Positions 43,601 through 52,130 of a stretch of 64,000 nucleotides of DNA are shown piece after piece. How positions within the stretch are numbered: position 1 is the first letter of the stretch; every line of letters starts with the position of its first letter. The notes under the pieces are model-generated. The model was not told the origin of the DNA, made no database searches, and saw only the letters and a program-made list of their open reading frames with translations. The translations under genes and the position numbers were made by a program. This DNA is from an uncultured Lachnospiraceae bacterium (GTDB taxonomy: Bacteria > Bacillota > Clostridia > Lachnospirales > Lachnospiraceae), in assembly GCA_910577955.1 (NCBI GenBank), contig CAJTNC010000014.1:1-64000 (forward strand), read 5' to 3'.

Positions 43601-44422
43601 CATTTCCGAAAAATCTCCTGCACGCGCCGCCTTTTCCAACAATACAAGGCTCTTTTCCAGATTTTCCCCGTACATATAAGGGCCGGCCGGCCTCTCGCAT
43701 ATTCTGATACACTGCTTTAACTGCCGGACCAGTTCCGGCAGAATATGCCGCAAATATTCCATAACAAATGTTATGAAACCTGAGTTTCGCATCTTTTCCA
43801 ACGAATCAAATTCATAATCCTCCCCATGTTCTTTTAACCACACGTAAGGCCACGGATAACTCATGGCGAAGCGGTGCAGAGAAAGAATGCTCTCCTCCAA
43901 CACTTTCTCCCGCTTTCCGGTGCTGTAGGATTCCACCAATTTCCCGAAGGCCGGCGCTTCTCCGCACTCGTATTCATGAAAAGCTTCCTCCAGCACCTGC
44001 TCCAACACCTCCTGCTGCAGCAGTCCCGTCTCCCCCTCATCCGCCACCCGGAAAGCCGGGTCCAGACCGATCTCCTGAAAATGATTGCGGATCACAAACA
44101 GGCAGAAACTGTGGATCGTCGTGATCTGCGCATTGTGGATCAGAGTGGCCTGCCGCTGCAAGTGCGCATTCTCCGGCTCCGACACCAGCTTTTCGGCGAT
44201 AGCGGCGCTTATGCGCTCCCGCATTTCACCGGCCGCCGCGTTGGTGAATGTCACGATCAAAAGCCTGTCGATATCTGCCGGATCCTCCCCCTCGCTGATC
44301 ATGCGGATGATCCGCTCCACCAATACCGCAGTCTTCCCGCTGCCGGCCGCCGCCGACACCAGTATATTTTTTCCCCGCAGTGAGATCGCCTGTTCCTGAT
44401 TTTCCGTAAACTGCCTCTTCAT
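40640..44422 (-). CDS. addA: AddA helicase-nuclease subunit
   Basis: 1260 residues. UvrD-type helicase with Walker A SAAAGSGKTAVLVERI (about residue 25), Walker B-like IMVDEYQDSN, VRLMTIHKSKGLEFPVCF and LYVALTRAKEKLIITG. The C-terminal nuclease domain has GIIDAFFEEDGEIVLLDYKTD with the D-x(n)-D-Y-K core, so it is active by sequence. With AddB it resects double-strand ends for RecA loading and degrades foreign linear DNA. It follows addB by 60 bases. Confidence 0.96.
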   Translation of the reverse strand: MKRQFTENQEQAISLRGKNILVSAAAGSGKTAVLVERIIRMISEGEDPADIDRLLIVTFTNAAAGEMRERISAAIAEKLVSEPENAHLQRQATLIHNAQITTIHSFCLFVIRNHFQEIGLDPAFRVADEGETGLLQQEVLEQVLEEAFHEYECGEAPAFGKLVESYSTGKREKVLEESILSLHRFAMSYPWPYVWLKEHGEDYEFDSLEKMRNSGFITFVMEYLRHILPELVRQLKQCIRICERPAGPYMYGENLEKSLVLLEKAARAGDFSEMQAAMAGVAFDRLSSKKDDAVDPGKREAVKQMRNGVKKQVEQINEQFFSQGEEGLFAQCRQVSPVVRELTAVTARFGKRFEAKKREKNLIDFSDMEHLTLEILCRRAESDDGVFAEPTAAALELREYFKEIMVDEYQDSNLVQECILGCISGERAGRFDRFMVGDVKQSIYKFRLARPELFMEKFHTYSTEEGEFRRVDLYQNFRSRREVIGSVNLIFKQLLAKDLGGIDYDDRAKLHFGAAYYDEIADEEKPEDEETGEKERIRLSEDGQREEYKTEFLVIEKAEGEEATALEREAEVIALRIRKLMRELKVMGEDGQGLRPLRYGDIVILFRSSGAEETFEEIFGRYGIPCFVNSRTGYFQAKEVQVILQLLRVIDNPLQDIPLFGVLRSCFASFTDVEAAEITAAFPGRRKLYKKIESYAEGADRLAEKCRGFLNWFKELRRSAVWLSVRELLAKIMEESHYLEYVTAMPDGAGRRANAQMLLQKAAAFEKTSFKGLYHFIRYIDQIEKYNIDQGEAGTQDELADVVRLMTIHKSKGLEFPVCFVAGTGRRMNRRDASAPVLTDMDMGIGVDQVDETLRTKRRTLPKIALSRKIRLDSQAEELRVLYVALTRAKEKLIITGVTDSAEKLLRGKSGILEQESIMLPYLERSDAGSFLELLAACAMRTESMAALLSEYGIEAKPFSEEAAVREDIVCRIVRDTDIQANLTAESYRKIGHAESLKKDLITCVINDDMKEYLEERFGWLYPHENLQRLYAKTTVSELKMAAIHSMAGKEEDGMQEEDAGKRLFEEETPAPYLPLFLRKEEERQISGALRGSAVHRVMELMEFGEPELCYDAGRLGKDLERFGGAGLLQEEYRKAVSRAKIVRFMNSPLAKRMHLAAKEGKLWREQPFMLGISADRLSSEFPETEQVLVQGIIDAFFEEDGEIVLLDYKTDVIKSPEELAERYRVQLDYYGEALQRLTGKKVKERILYSFYLEEEVRVI

Positions 44423-44482
44423 AAACGCCGCCTCTTCATAAATGCTGCTTCTTCATAAATGCTCCGTCTTCCTGCCCGATAT

Positions 44483-47400
44483 TCAAAGACCCGCATCCTC
44501 TTCCCGCATCCGTTCCAAAATAATATCCCGATCCTCCTCCGGCAAGATCCGCATCTCACAGCCGGACAGCTTTTTGTCGAACCCACAGACCTTTTGATAG
44601 GGGCAGTAGGTACACGCCTCTTTATCCTTCCTGCTGTAAGGATGCATGCCGATCTCCCCGTCCAGAATATTCCTCCCCAGTTCCTTGAGCTTTCCTGCCA
44701 CATAACCGGAGACCAACTCAATATTCTCCCTGCTCATAAGCAGCGAATTGGCGGCGTAGCTCCCATCCTTTTTCCGGGAGAGGGGCAGCGCCTCCTTCAC
44801 GGCTCCCTCCGAAGCGTCTATCCTCTCGATGACCGCCTCGTCGTCGTTCACGATTCCCACGGGGCGCAGCGCTTTCCTCAGTTCCCCGTTTATCTCCTCC
44901 GGCGTCTTTTCCTCTTTCAATTCTAAGATTGGGTCGTCGATATGATAGTACAAAATCCCCGCTGGCACGATCTCCTTCTGCGGGTTTTCCTTTTTCTCGT
45001 AGGCCATCGCCGCGTTCAAATAAGTCACAAGCTGCAGCTGCAGACCGTGATAAAGAGCCACAATGTCAAAACTATTCCGCCCCGATTTGTAATCGATCAC
45101 CTTTACATAACATGCGTTATCTTCTTCACAAGTATCCAGTCTGTCGATGCGCCCCGACAGACGCATCCTCTCCTTCTCCGACAGCGCCACGTTGACGGCC
45201 TCCAGATCGCTCAAGGAGGAAAAAGACATCTCAAACTTCTTAGGCGTAAACTGCCCGAGCTTTATCTGATACTGCAGCGTAAAGACCGCCCGGCGCAGGA
45301 TGCGCCCGATCCTTCCCAGCGCATATCTGCTTCTGGCCGTCTCGTAGAGCACCGCTCCTCCATAGGCGGCCGCCTGCGCTTCCAATATCTCCTGCAGCAG
45401 TCTTTCTCCGGTCTCCTCCGGAAAATCAAACCAACTGTACCCTGTCTCCGGCAGCCGCTCCGAAAATTCCGCCAGAACGCTGTGAAAAAGATTTCCCATA
45501 TCCACAGCCTCAAAGCCGAACTCCTCCCGATCTTTTAGGGACAATTCATACTGCAAAAAATGAGCGTAAGCGCAGGCGGCAAAAGTCTCAAGCCTCGTAA
45601 TACTCCCCGCCAGCTCGCCGCCGCACAGCGCAAGGGCCAGATATTTCGGAAGCCTCTCCTCCCGGTATTCCGCAAAGGCGCCCTGCAAAAGCTTATCCGC
45701 CTGCTCCGACAGCCCGCTTCTTTCCTGCATGAGTTTGAGTATCTGCAAAAACGGCATCTCAGACTGCTTTGACAAAGCGCCGGAAACCGCCTCCCGCAGC
45801 CCTTCCGCCACGTAATCGAAACTGTCCTCCCAAGTCTCCAGCCGCTCAAAGGGACTCTCCTCCTCCGGACTCTCTATTATTAAATCAGGATATAATTTTT
45901 TTACCATTTCTATGAGATAAGCTGGCCTCAGGGTTTTTCCGTCCTGATCGCAGCCTGAAAAACTCATATACAGCTTGTCAGACGGCTTTGTCATATTCAT
46001 ATAAAGGTACAACCGCTGGCTGTACATCTTCTGCCTCGGCGAAGGCGCAAGTTCATAGTCCGAACCCAGCAGAAATTCCCTGTCGATGTCCGATAAAATG
46101 CCGCCCCCCGAGGCGTTTCCGGGAATATTGCTGTCGTTGATCCCAAGAAATAATAACACCCGTATTTCTTTGAGCCTGCTGCGCTGCATATCGCCCACAG
46201 TCACATGATCCACATTCTGCGGGATCGTGCCCACCTGCATCTCCGAAAAACCGGCGTCCAAAAGATCCGCAAACTCCTCAGACGTCAGTTCCTCCCCGCC
46301 GGACAACTCCACGATCTCCGAGAGCAGATCGATGATAAAAGGATAGATCTGGTGATATTCCCTCGCCCGCAGGAGATCCCCGCTCTCCTCAAAAGCTTTC
46401 TCAAAAGCCGCCAGTTTCTCCTGAATGCGGCTCTCCTCGATAAAGTCATAGAGGGCCCGCACCTTTTCTCCGGCAGTCATCCCCATATCCCTGAGATAAG
46501 CGCTGCTCTTTAAGATCTCCTCCCTTGCGTCATTCAGACGGGCAAGCAGGGCCGCTTTCTCCTCCTGCTCTTCTTCGGAAAGCGTTTCCCTGCTCAGTTC
46601 TTTCGGCAGTCTCGTAAAAAGTTTGCTCCATCTGCCGAAACCACGAATCCCCATCTCCCTGATGTAATTGTCCAGCTCATCGACCGCCTCCGCGGAAAGA
46701 TCCGTCAGACCTGTCCTGACATAGTGATTCACCGCATCTACAGAAAAGTCCTGACTGTACAGCCGCAGGGCGCTGCGGATAAATTCCACAAAGGGATTCA
46801 GCAGAATACCCCTGTTTTGGTCGATAAAGAAGGGGATATGAAGTTTCGAAAATTCACTCTCTATCACATTTTCGTAGCTTTCCAGATTCCCGCACACCAC
46901 TCCGAAATCCCGGAAATAGTAGCCTTCCTCCCGGATCAGACGTCTGATCGTCCTCGCCGCATGGCGGGCCTCCAACTGTATATTCGGGCAAAAGGCCATC
47001 GTAAGCCCCTCCGGCTCTCCCGAAAAACGCTTCCCGGGATACCGGAACAGATTCTGTTCCAAATGAGCCAAAGCCGGACGATCCAGCAGTCTCTTTACGG
47101 GCGCTTCCCGCAAAAACAGATCCACACCGCGCTCTGTGCCCGCCTCCTCGGCACATTTTTCAAGACTCTTCAAAGTTTTCGCAGAGAGCGCAAACAGATC
47201 CTGCTCTTTGATCTCCTCCGGAATATCCTCCCGCCCGTCGAAGAGCAGCGTGAAAAACACGTCCTGTGCCACCCCCATGATCTCCCGCACCACCTGAAGC
47301 TGAATAGGTGTAAAACCGGTGAAGCCGTCAAAGACGATCGTGCTCCCCCGCAGCAGAGCCGAATCCTTCACCCTCTCTGATAACACCTGTAATGTTTCCT

Positions 47401-47932
47401 CTTTTGTCAGGTAATGGTCTCTGATATAATCCTCAAAGCCTTGATACAGAAGCGCCAGATCTTTTAACTTTCCGCAGAGCGCTCCCCGTTTTTCAGAAAA
47501 TTCTATGATCTTTTGCAGTTCAGGCAGTCCTATCCCATACTGCATAAACTCAGAAATAGCCGACTTGATCTCATGAATATAGCCCTGCTTCTTCAGATAG
47601 CCGCCCAACACCTTACACTCCTGTTTTAAGCGGTCCGCCACGATCCGCAGGATCAGATTTTTTCCCGTATCGTCTAAAACCGGCTGAGATACTCCGCCGG
47701 TTTCTTCAAAGACTCTGTATGACAACCTGCCAAAGCTCAGAACGTCAATGTTCATAATGCCGTGCCAGGGATGTTTTTTCACAAGGGAGCGCTGGGTCTC
47801 CATTGTAAACTGGTCGGGGACAAGAAACAGATACCGTTTTCCCGGATTCTCCATAGACTCACGGATGATCCTCTCCTGCAATATGCTGCTCTTGCCCGAA
47901 CCCGAACCGCCAAAAACAAATGAAACCATCAA
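44483..47932 (-). CDS. addB: AddB helicase-nuclease subunit
   Basis: 1149 residues. N-terminal Walker A VFGGSGSGKSSILQERI (residues 5-21), and a C-terminal nuclease with VKVIDYKSGRNSFD. Cysteines in FAACAYAHFLQYE and ACTYCPYQKVCGFD form the set that holds the iron-sulfur cluster of AddB. The normal partner of AddA and first gene of the operon, starting 37 bases after a small acidic protein gene. Confidence 0.96.
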   Translation of the reverse strand: MMVSFVFGGSGSGKSSILQERIIRESMENPGKRYLFLVPDQFTMETQRSLVKKHPWHGIMNIDVLSFGRLSYRVFEETGGVSQPVLDDTGKNLILRIVADRLKQECKVLGGYLKKQGYIHEIKSAISEFMQYGIGLPELQKIIEFSEKRGALCGKLKDLALLYQGFEDYIRDHYLTKEETLQVLSERVKDSALLRGSTIVFDGFTGFTPIQLQVVREIMGVAQDVFFTLLFDGREDIPEEIKEQDLFALSAKTLKSLEKCAEEAGTERGVDLFLREAPVKRLLDRPALAHLEQNLFRYPGKRFSGEPEGLTMAFCPNIQLEARHAARTIRRLIREEGYYFRDFGVVCGNLESYENVIESEFSKLHIPFFIDQNRGILLNPFVEFIRSALRLYSQDFSVDAVNHYVRTGLTDLSAEAVDELDNYIREMGIRGFGRWSKLFTRLPKELSRETLSEEEQEEKAALLARLNDAREEILKSSAYLRDMGMTAGEKVRALYDFIEESRIQEKLAAFEKAFEESGDLLRAREYHQIYPFIIDLLSEIVELSGGEELTSEEFADLLDAGFSEMQVGTIPQNVDHVTVGDMQRSRLKEIRVLLFLGINDSNIPGNASGGGILSDIDREFLLGSDYELAPSPRQKMYSQRLYLYMNMTKPSDKLYMSFSGCDQDGKTLRPAYLIEMVKKLYPDLIIESPEEESPFERLETWEDSFDYVAEGLREAVSGALSKQSEMPFLQILKLMQERSGLSEQADKLLQGAFAEYREERLPKYLALALCGGELAGSITRLETFAACAYAHFLQYELSLKDREEFGFEAVDMGNLFHSVLAEFSERLPETGYSWFDFPEETGERLLQEILEAQAAAYGGAVLYETARSRYALGRIGRILRRAVFTLQYQIKLGQFTPKKFEMSFSSLSDLEAVNVALSEKERMRLSGRIDRLDTCEEDNACYVKVIDYKSGRNSFDIVALYHGLQLQLVTYLNAAMAYEKKENPQKEIVPAGILYYHIDDPILELKEEKTPEEINGELRKALRPVGIVNDDEAVIERIDASEGAVKEALPLSRKKDGSYAANSLLMSRENIELVSGYVAGKLKELGRNILDGEIGMHPYSRKDKEACTYCPYQKVCGFDKKLSGCEMRILPEEDRDIILERMREEDAGL

Positions 47933-47969
47933 AATTTCCTCAGTTCCTGTGTGCCGTTACGCTCTGCTG

Positions 47970-48413
47970 CTACTCTTCTCCGTCCTCATCCAAAAATGTT
48001 TCCACTTTCGGCTCGTTCGTCTGAGAAACTTCTTCCACGGCTTCTTCCATCTCTTCCACAACTTCTTCCGCCGCCGCTTTGGCGTTTTCTTTTCTCGCCG
48101 CGATCGCGTCTTTTGTACCCTGAATCACATCCTGCGCGAACACTTTCGCTTCGCCCGCCGCATACTGTGCAAAATCTCTCGCTTCTCCCGCTGCTTTCTT
48201 CACGGTCTCAGTCACTCTCTCGGGCGTCAGCGTCACATAAGTCCGCTCATCCATCTCGTCGTCCAGATCCTCACTGAAATCGTCAAAATCATCGTCATCG
48301 TCCGACACAGCCGTCATCTGTTTTTCTTTTCCCTGCAGATAATAGTATACACCTGCCGCTGCTGCGCCCACCGCCGTCACAGCCATTAAAAATTTTCCGA
48401 ATTTCTTAGCCAT
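47970..48413 (-). CDS. Small membrane-anchored acidic protein, YtxH-like
   Basis: 147 residues, GGAGAGG before the ATG. Residues 7-26 form a Gly/Ala-rich membrane helix (FLMAVTAVGAAAAGVYYYLQ). A very acidic block (DDDDDFDDFSEDLDDEMDE) and a long Ala/Glu/Lys amphipathic helix follow. The pattern recalls YtxH-like stress proteins, but the family match is weak. It may be co-transcribed with addBA, although no functional link is evident. Confidence 0.65.
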   Translation of the reverse strand: MAKKFGKFLMAVTAVGAAAAGVYYYLQGKEKQMTAVSDDDDDFDDFSEDLDDEMDERTYVTLTPERVTETVKKAAGEARDFAQYAAGEAKVFAQDVIQGTKDAIAARKENAKAAAEEVVEEMEEAVEEVSQTNEPKVETFLDEDGEE

Positions 48414-48510
48414 TGTCCTCTCCTTTTTGATTTTGCTTGATTTTTTAGTGCCTGATAGTATCTTAATACGAAATGGCCAAAAAGAAAAGAGGAGATTTCA
48501 TTTATTTACC

Positions 48511-48542
48511 ATTTAGACAAACTGCATGCATTTTGTCTAAAT
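48511..48542. promoter_or_regulatory. 32-bp palindrome, probable TetR operator
   Basis: ATTTAGACAAA and TTTGTCTAAAT form perfect 11-bp arms around a nearly palindromic 10-base centre with TGCATGCA. It lies just before the -35 box of the TetR-family gene and about 100 bases before the divergent gene. Confidence 0.65.
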
Positions 48543-48548
48543 TACAGG

Positions 48549-48577
48549 TTGCTGAACGGTTCAATATATGCTATGAT
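48549..48577 (+). promoter_or_regulatory. Promoter of the TetR-family gene
   Basis: TTGCTG (48549-48554), 17 bases, TATGAT (48572-48577), about 50 bases before the start codon and immediately downstream of the palindrome. Confidence 0.5.
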
Positions 48578-48629
48578 ATAAAGACTGACTATTAAGGTCA
48601 ATACACAAGAAAAAGAATGGAAAAATTAC

Positions 48630-49238
48630 ATGAACGAGAAATTTTTTGATTTGAAAAAAGAAAAACAGGACCGTATGATCAATGCCGCTTTAAAGATTTT
48701 CGGCATGCGCGGCTATCAGTTTGCCAGCACAGACGACATTGTAAAAGAAGCCGGCATCAGCAAAGGTCTTTTATTCCACTATTTTGGTTCCAAATCCGGC
48801 CTCTATAGTTTTATTTACGATTACAGCGTCCGTTTTATGTCCATGGAGTTAAAGGCGTCCGTAGACGCCAATGAAACAAATTTTTTCACTCTGCAGAAGC
48901 AGATCGAGACAGGACGTCTTCAGGTTTTAAAAAACTATCCCTGCATGCAGCTTTTTCTGGAAAAATGCAATGTGGAAACCACGAAGGAAGCTCTGCTTGC
49001 CGTTGAGGAAAAGAAAGAGGAATTGGCGGCCTTATATGATTCTTTTAACGCCCAGATCGATTTCAGTCTGCTCCCCGAGGGCACAGATACCGCAAAACTT
49101 CAGAATATGCTGCGCTACACCCTGAAAAATCTGATGGAAGAACAGTTTCTGCTCGGCAGCCTCCAGCCGGAAATGCTCTATCAGGAAAATACTTCTTACA
49201 TAACCTTTTTGGAAAATCTTTTTGCAAAAAAGGCTTAA
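48630..49238 (+). CDS. TetR/AcrR-family transcriptional regulator
   Basis: 202 residues. The N-terminal helix-turn-helix is typical (STDDIVKEAGISKGLLFHYFGSKSGLYSFI, residues about 30-60). The C-terminal ligand domain is helical and variable. It probably binds the 32-bp palindrome at 48511-48542 and controls itself. No efflux pump or enzyme gene stands next to it, so its target may be the divergent anchored protein or a distant gene. Confidence 0.9.
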   Translation: MNEKFFDLKKEKQDRMINAALKIFGMRGYQFASTDDIVKEAGISKGLLFHYFGSKSGLYSFIYDYSVRFMSMELKASVDANETNFFTLQKQIETGRLQVLKNYPCMQLFLEKCNVETTKEALLAVEEKKEELAALYDSFNAQIDFSLLPEGTDTAKLQNMLRYTLKNLMEEQFLLGSLQPEMLYQENTSYITFLENLFAKKA

Positions 49239-49256
49239 AAATCTGCCGATTTTGCA

Positions 49257-50489
49257 CTAAGTTAACTCATATGTCTTTGGCTCCGGAAATAGCAAATCCA
49301 AATCCTTCGGAAATATCTTAAACGGAAAACCGTGATCCCTCACCGCACCGTTTTCTTTCTTATGCATTATGTAATCTACTGTAATTATCCCTTCGTCTAT
49401 TAACTGTGGAAACAAACTTGCATTCGGATTCTTGGTATGGACAATCTTGTCATATCTAAAATATTCCTGCCCGTTTTCTACCTTACTCGCAGCCTTTACC
49501 CAAAATGTTTCTTTATGCTTTTTCAATAATCTCTGCTTCAACAGCAAAAGGCTCCATTGCGCTACATAGCGCCTTACAACATCATCCTTTTCATAATAAT
49601 TTATCAACAAATCATTATCTATATCAACTTCCAAATATAACCCTTGCGGATTCGGCACATTGGCGCGCAAAGTACAATTCAGGTCAAACCTTCGGGATCC
49701 GTCTTTTTGCTCTGCCCAATAACCATACGTATCAAGCAGTTTTACCCTATCCATACCTCTGCTGTTGTCCCAATCCGGCACTTGTGTAAACAGATTGACT
49801 CGGTTGCTTGTCTTTGGCTTATTATATGTTGATACTCTGCTTGCCTTTAATTCTATCCCTTTGTAGTCCGGCAATTTTGAAGGATTTCTTGATATTCCCA
49901 GTGCATTTTCAAGGGTATCTCCTACGCCCGGATCTCCTACTGTAATACTTGGCAAAAATCCCCGATCATGAATCTCCTGAATCTTGGCTAAAAGCTCTTT
50001 CGCAATAGCATTATCATCATCAACAAACTGCTGAATAACTCTACTGATATGGCCGAAATTCATTGATTCCACGATTTTTTCATCGGACAGATTCAGCACA
50101 TACAGATTTTCTCTGTTAGCTAACACCGCTAACAAGTTATATGGCACACAATACTGCTTCAAATTGTAAAACCATATTCTGGGATCCCCCTGCTTCGTTA
50201 TAGGTCTATATAAAGAGGCCTCTGTCTCTATCGATCCGTACGGTGTTAAAAAATAGGATTTTACCAATTTTTTAAATTCCGGTCCCTGCATTTGTTCTAT
50301 ATAATTATGAATACCCGTCTCTCTTAACATCTCTCTTAACGGTATCGTTGCATCCATAATAGATTTTTGGTATCCTGTTGGTGTTGGCACCAAAAATGCC
50401 ACTTGTAATCCTGCCTTAGCAAAAAATGGTAAAAAACCTCCGATAGGTGTATCTGACATTTTCAGCATATCGTTCACAAATGTATGCAT
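49257..50489 (-). CDS. Type II restriction endonuclease, MvaI/BcnI family
   Basis: 410 residues. The central part has the family pattern GDPGVGDTLENALGI, then LPDYKGIELKASR with the PD-(D/E)xK catalytic set (Asp, Glu, Lys), and TQVPDW. Known members cut within CCWGG or CCSGG sites as monomers; the target here is inferred only by family. Residues 1-185 form an additional N-terminal region not found in the short enzymes. The ATG overlaps the stop of the methyltransferase gene by one base (TAATG), so expression follows the methylase, the safe order for such a system. Confidence 0.82.
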   Translation of the reverse strand: MHTFVNDMLKMSDTPIGGFLPFFAKAGLQVAFLVPTPTGYQKSIMDATIPLREMLRETGIHNYIEQMQGPEFKKLVKSYFLTPYGSIETEASLYRPITKQGDPRIWFYNLKQYCVPYNLLAVLANRENLYVLNLSDEKIVESMNFGHISRVIQQFVDDDNAIAKELLAKIQEIHDRGFLPSITVGDPGVGDTLENALGISRNPSKLPDYKGIELKASRVSTYNKPKTSNRVNLFTQVPDWDNSRGMDRVKLLDTYGYWAEQKDGSRRFDLNCTLRANVPNPQGLYLEVDIDNDLLINYYEKDDVVRRYVAQWSLLLLKQRLLKKHKETFWVKAASKVENGQEYFRYDKIVHTKNPNASLFPQLIDEGIITVDYIMHKKENGAVRDHGFPFKIFPKDLDLLFPEPKTYELT

Positions 50490-51832
50490 TATAAAACTCT
50501 CATTATTTCAGTTGCTATCGCTCCGGCTAATAGGGGCGGTACAGCATTGCCAACCTGTGAATACTGAGGAACTTCTACACGTCTTCGCAATCCTCCGGTT
50601 GTCCTCTTTCCCAAAAACTCAAAACTATCGTCAAACGACTGCATTCTTGCCAGCTCTCTAACTGTAAATGTTCTCGGTTCAAACGGCGAAATATAATCGT
50701 CGGCAATAGTCATAACTGTAGCTGACGGTCTGGTTCTGTCCAGTCTGGTACGGATATTCTTCTTGGTCAGCAATATATCTGTATTCTCTTTGCCAACATT
50801 GCCTGCTCTAAACAGTCTGACGGCCGCCTCGGCATCAATCCCCATCTTCTCTGCACAATGTGCTATCAAAGCAGGAGAATTTGCAATGTCTATCCCCTCT
50901 GACATAACACGATTTTTTAATGCTACTCCATCTTCTCCTTCCCTGAATAAAGCAAATCGTTCAGAAATGATTTGCTGGTGTACAGAAACTTCATTATTGT
51001 GTATCATTCCATTACTACTGATTTTATTTCCATTGATATCCGGTGTACGCCCTTCTCTTGACCTCACCTGATATTCGTTATCATCCGTATGTACCTGATC
51101 ACGCACATTGTCGTCACGGATCAAATCGCTTATAGCATCTGTAATAGTCAACGCGGTTTCATCCGTATGTGTTGCTTCCGGATATGCCGGCGCAGCCACA
51201 TCATTTCTGTATGCTATAATAATTATCCGATTTCTCCTCTGCGGCACACCATAGTGAGCTGCATTCAAAATCCTCGGTTTCAATGTTTGATATCCTATCA
51301 AATCAAATTCATGGCGGAGAATATCCGGCACTAATTCTCCATCCTCATATTGATGTCCTGTCGCCCCGACAAAACCATAAAGTCTTGTGTCTGTAAATCC
51401 TGTTACATTCTCTAAGACAACATACTTTGGACCCACTTCACTGATCACTCTGACATATTCTCTAAACAACATATTTCTCGGATCATTAGGATTTCTTCTA
51501 CCAGCCCTACTAAATCCTTGACAGGGAGGACCTCCAAAAATTGCATCTATCTCCGGGATATCCCTTCCTGTAAATATCTCCAAATTCTGAATAGATTCCC
51601 TTATCATATCTCCATTCAGATCCTTTATATCTCCTCTATGAAAATATGTATTTACACCTTGCCGTAATCCCAACTGTTCATGTCTGTTCATATATGTTCG
51701 CTGAACATCAGAATTAATATCACTGGAGAAAAGAATATGAAATCCGGCTTGAATAAGACCTTCGCTCATCCCACCGGCGCCACAGAACAAATCTATCGCA
51801 CAAGCCACTATCCCTTCCTCCCTCTTCATCAT
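50489..51832 (-). CDS. DNA cytosine-5 methyltransferase of the restriction system
   Basis: The open frame reaches to 51943, but the promoter lies inside that extension, so the real start is the ATG at 51832 (447 residues), the ATG at 51829, or a GTG at 51808 that has a strong GGGAGG site 8 bases upstream. All C5 motifs are present: IDLFCGAGGMSEG (I), GGPPCQGFSRAG with the catalytic Cys (IV), VLENVTGF (VI), GVPQRRNRIII (VIII), RELARMQSF (IX), QVGNAVPPLLAGAIA (X). It protects host DNA from the co-encoded nuclease. A long target recognition region (about 230-330) separates VIII and IX. Both genes are visibly more AT-rich than their neighbours. Confidence 0.92.
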   Translation of the reverse strand: MMKREEGIVACAIDLFCGAGGMSEGLIQAGFHILFSSDINSDVQRTYMNRHEQLGLRQGVNTYFHRGDIKDLNGDMIRESIQNLEIFTGRDIPEIDAIFGGPPCQGFSRAGRRNPNDPRNMLFREYVRVISEVGPKYVVLENVTGFTDTRLYGFVGATGHQYEDGELVPDILRHEFDLIGYQTLKPRILNAAHYGVPQRRNRIIIIAYRNDVAAPAYPEATHTDETALTITDAISDLIRDDNVRDQVHTDDNEYQVRSREGRTPDINGNKISSNGMIHNNEVSVHQQIISERFALFREGEDGVALKNRVMSEGIDIANSPALIAHCAEKMGIDAEAAVRLFRAGNVGKENTDILLTKKNIRTRLDRTRPSATVMTIADDYISPFEPRTFTVRELARMQSFDDSFEFLGKRTTGGLRRRVEVPQYSQVGNAVPPLLAGAIATEIMRVL

Positions 51833-51873
51833 TCCGTCGCCTGCATTACAAAATGTATAAGAATTTATATTTC

Positions 51874-51903
51874 CATTATAGAACATATGTTCTATAATGT
51901 CAA
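51874..51903 (-). promoter_or_regulatory. Perfect consensus promoter enclosing a 26-bp palindrome
   Basis: On the minus strand TTGACA (51898-51903), exactly 17 bases, TATAAT (51875-51880). The stretch 51874-51899 is a perfect palindrome: CATTATAGAACAT and its reverse complement. The palindrome covers the spacer, the -10 box and the edge of the -35 box. A dimer bound here would shut off transcription. The expected transcription start is near 51868. Confidence 0.85.
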
Positions 51904-52040
51904 CCAGCGTTTTACTATCACTATAATAATTCATTCCATACATTTACTTGCAAACATATGGAATATATTATAACACAATTTCCTCCTTTTTTCCACAAAA
52001 ATAAAACTGCTTATCCGTTGCAACAATGTACCGTTAAATG

Positions 52041-52082
52041 CAAAAAAGCGTTCATTGGTTTTCTTCCAACAAACGCTTTCCC
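52041..52082 (-). terminator. Terminator of the decayed sigma/anti-sigma operon
   Basis: On the minus strand AAAGCGTTTGTTGG pairs with CCAATGAACGCTTT (two mismatches) and is followed by a run of T. It lies about 50 bases after the last remnant stop codon. Confidence 0.75.
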
Positions 52083-52130
52083 GCCTTAATACCTAACTCG
52101 GAACAGTATTATATTTCTTACTTTAAAAAA

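Noticed and set aside
44423..44482. Small tandem repeat CTTCATAAATGCT between addB and addA
   Set aside because: Only two full units of about 15 bases and a partial one; no sign of function.
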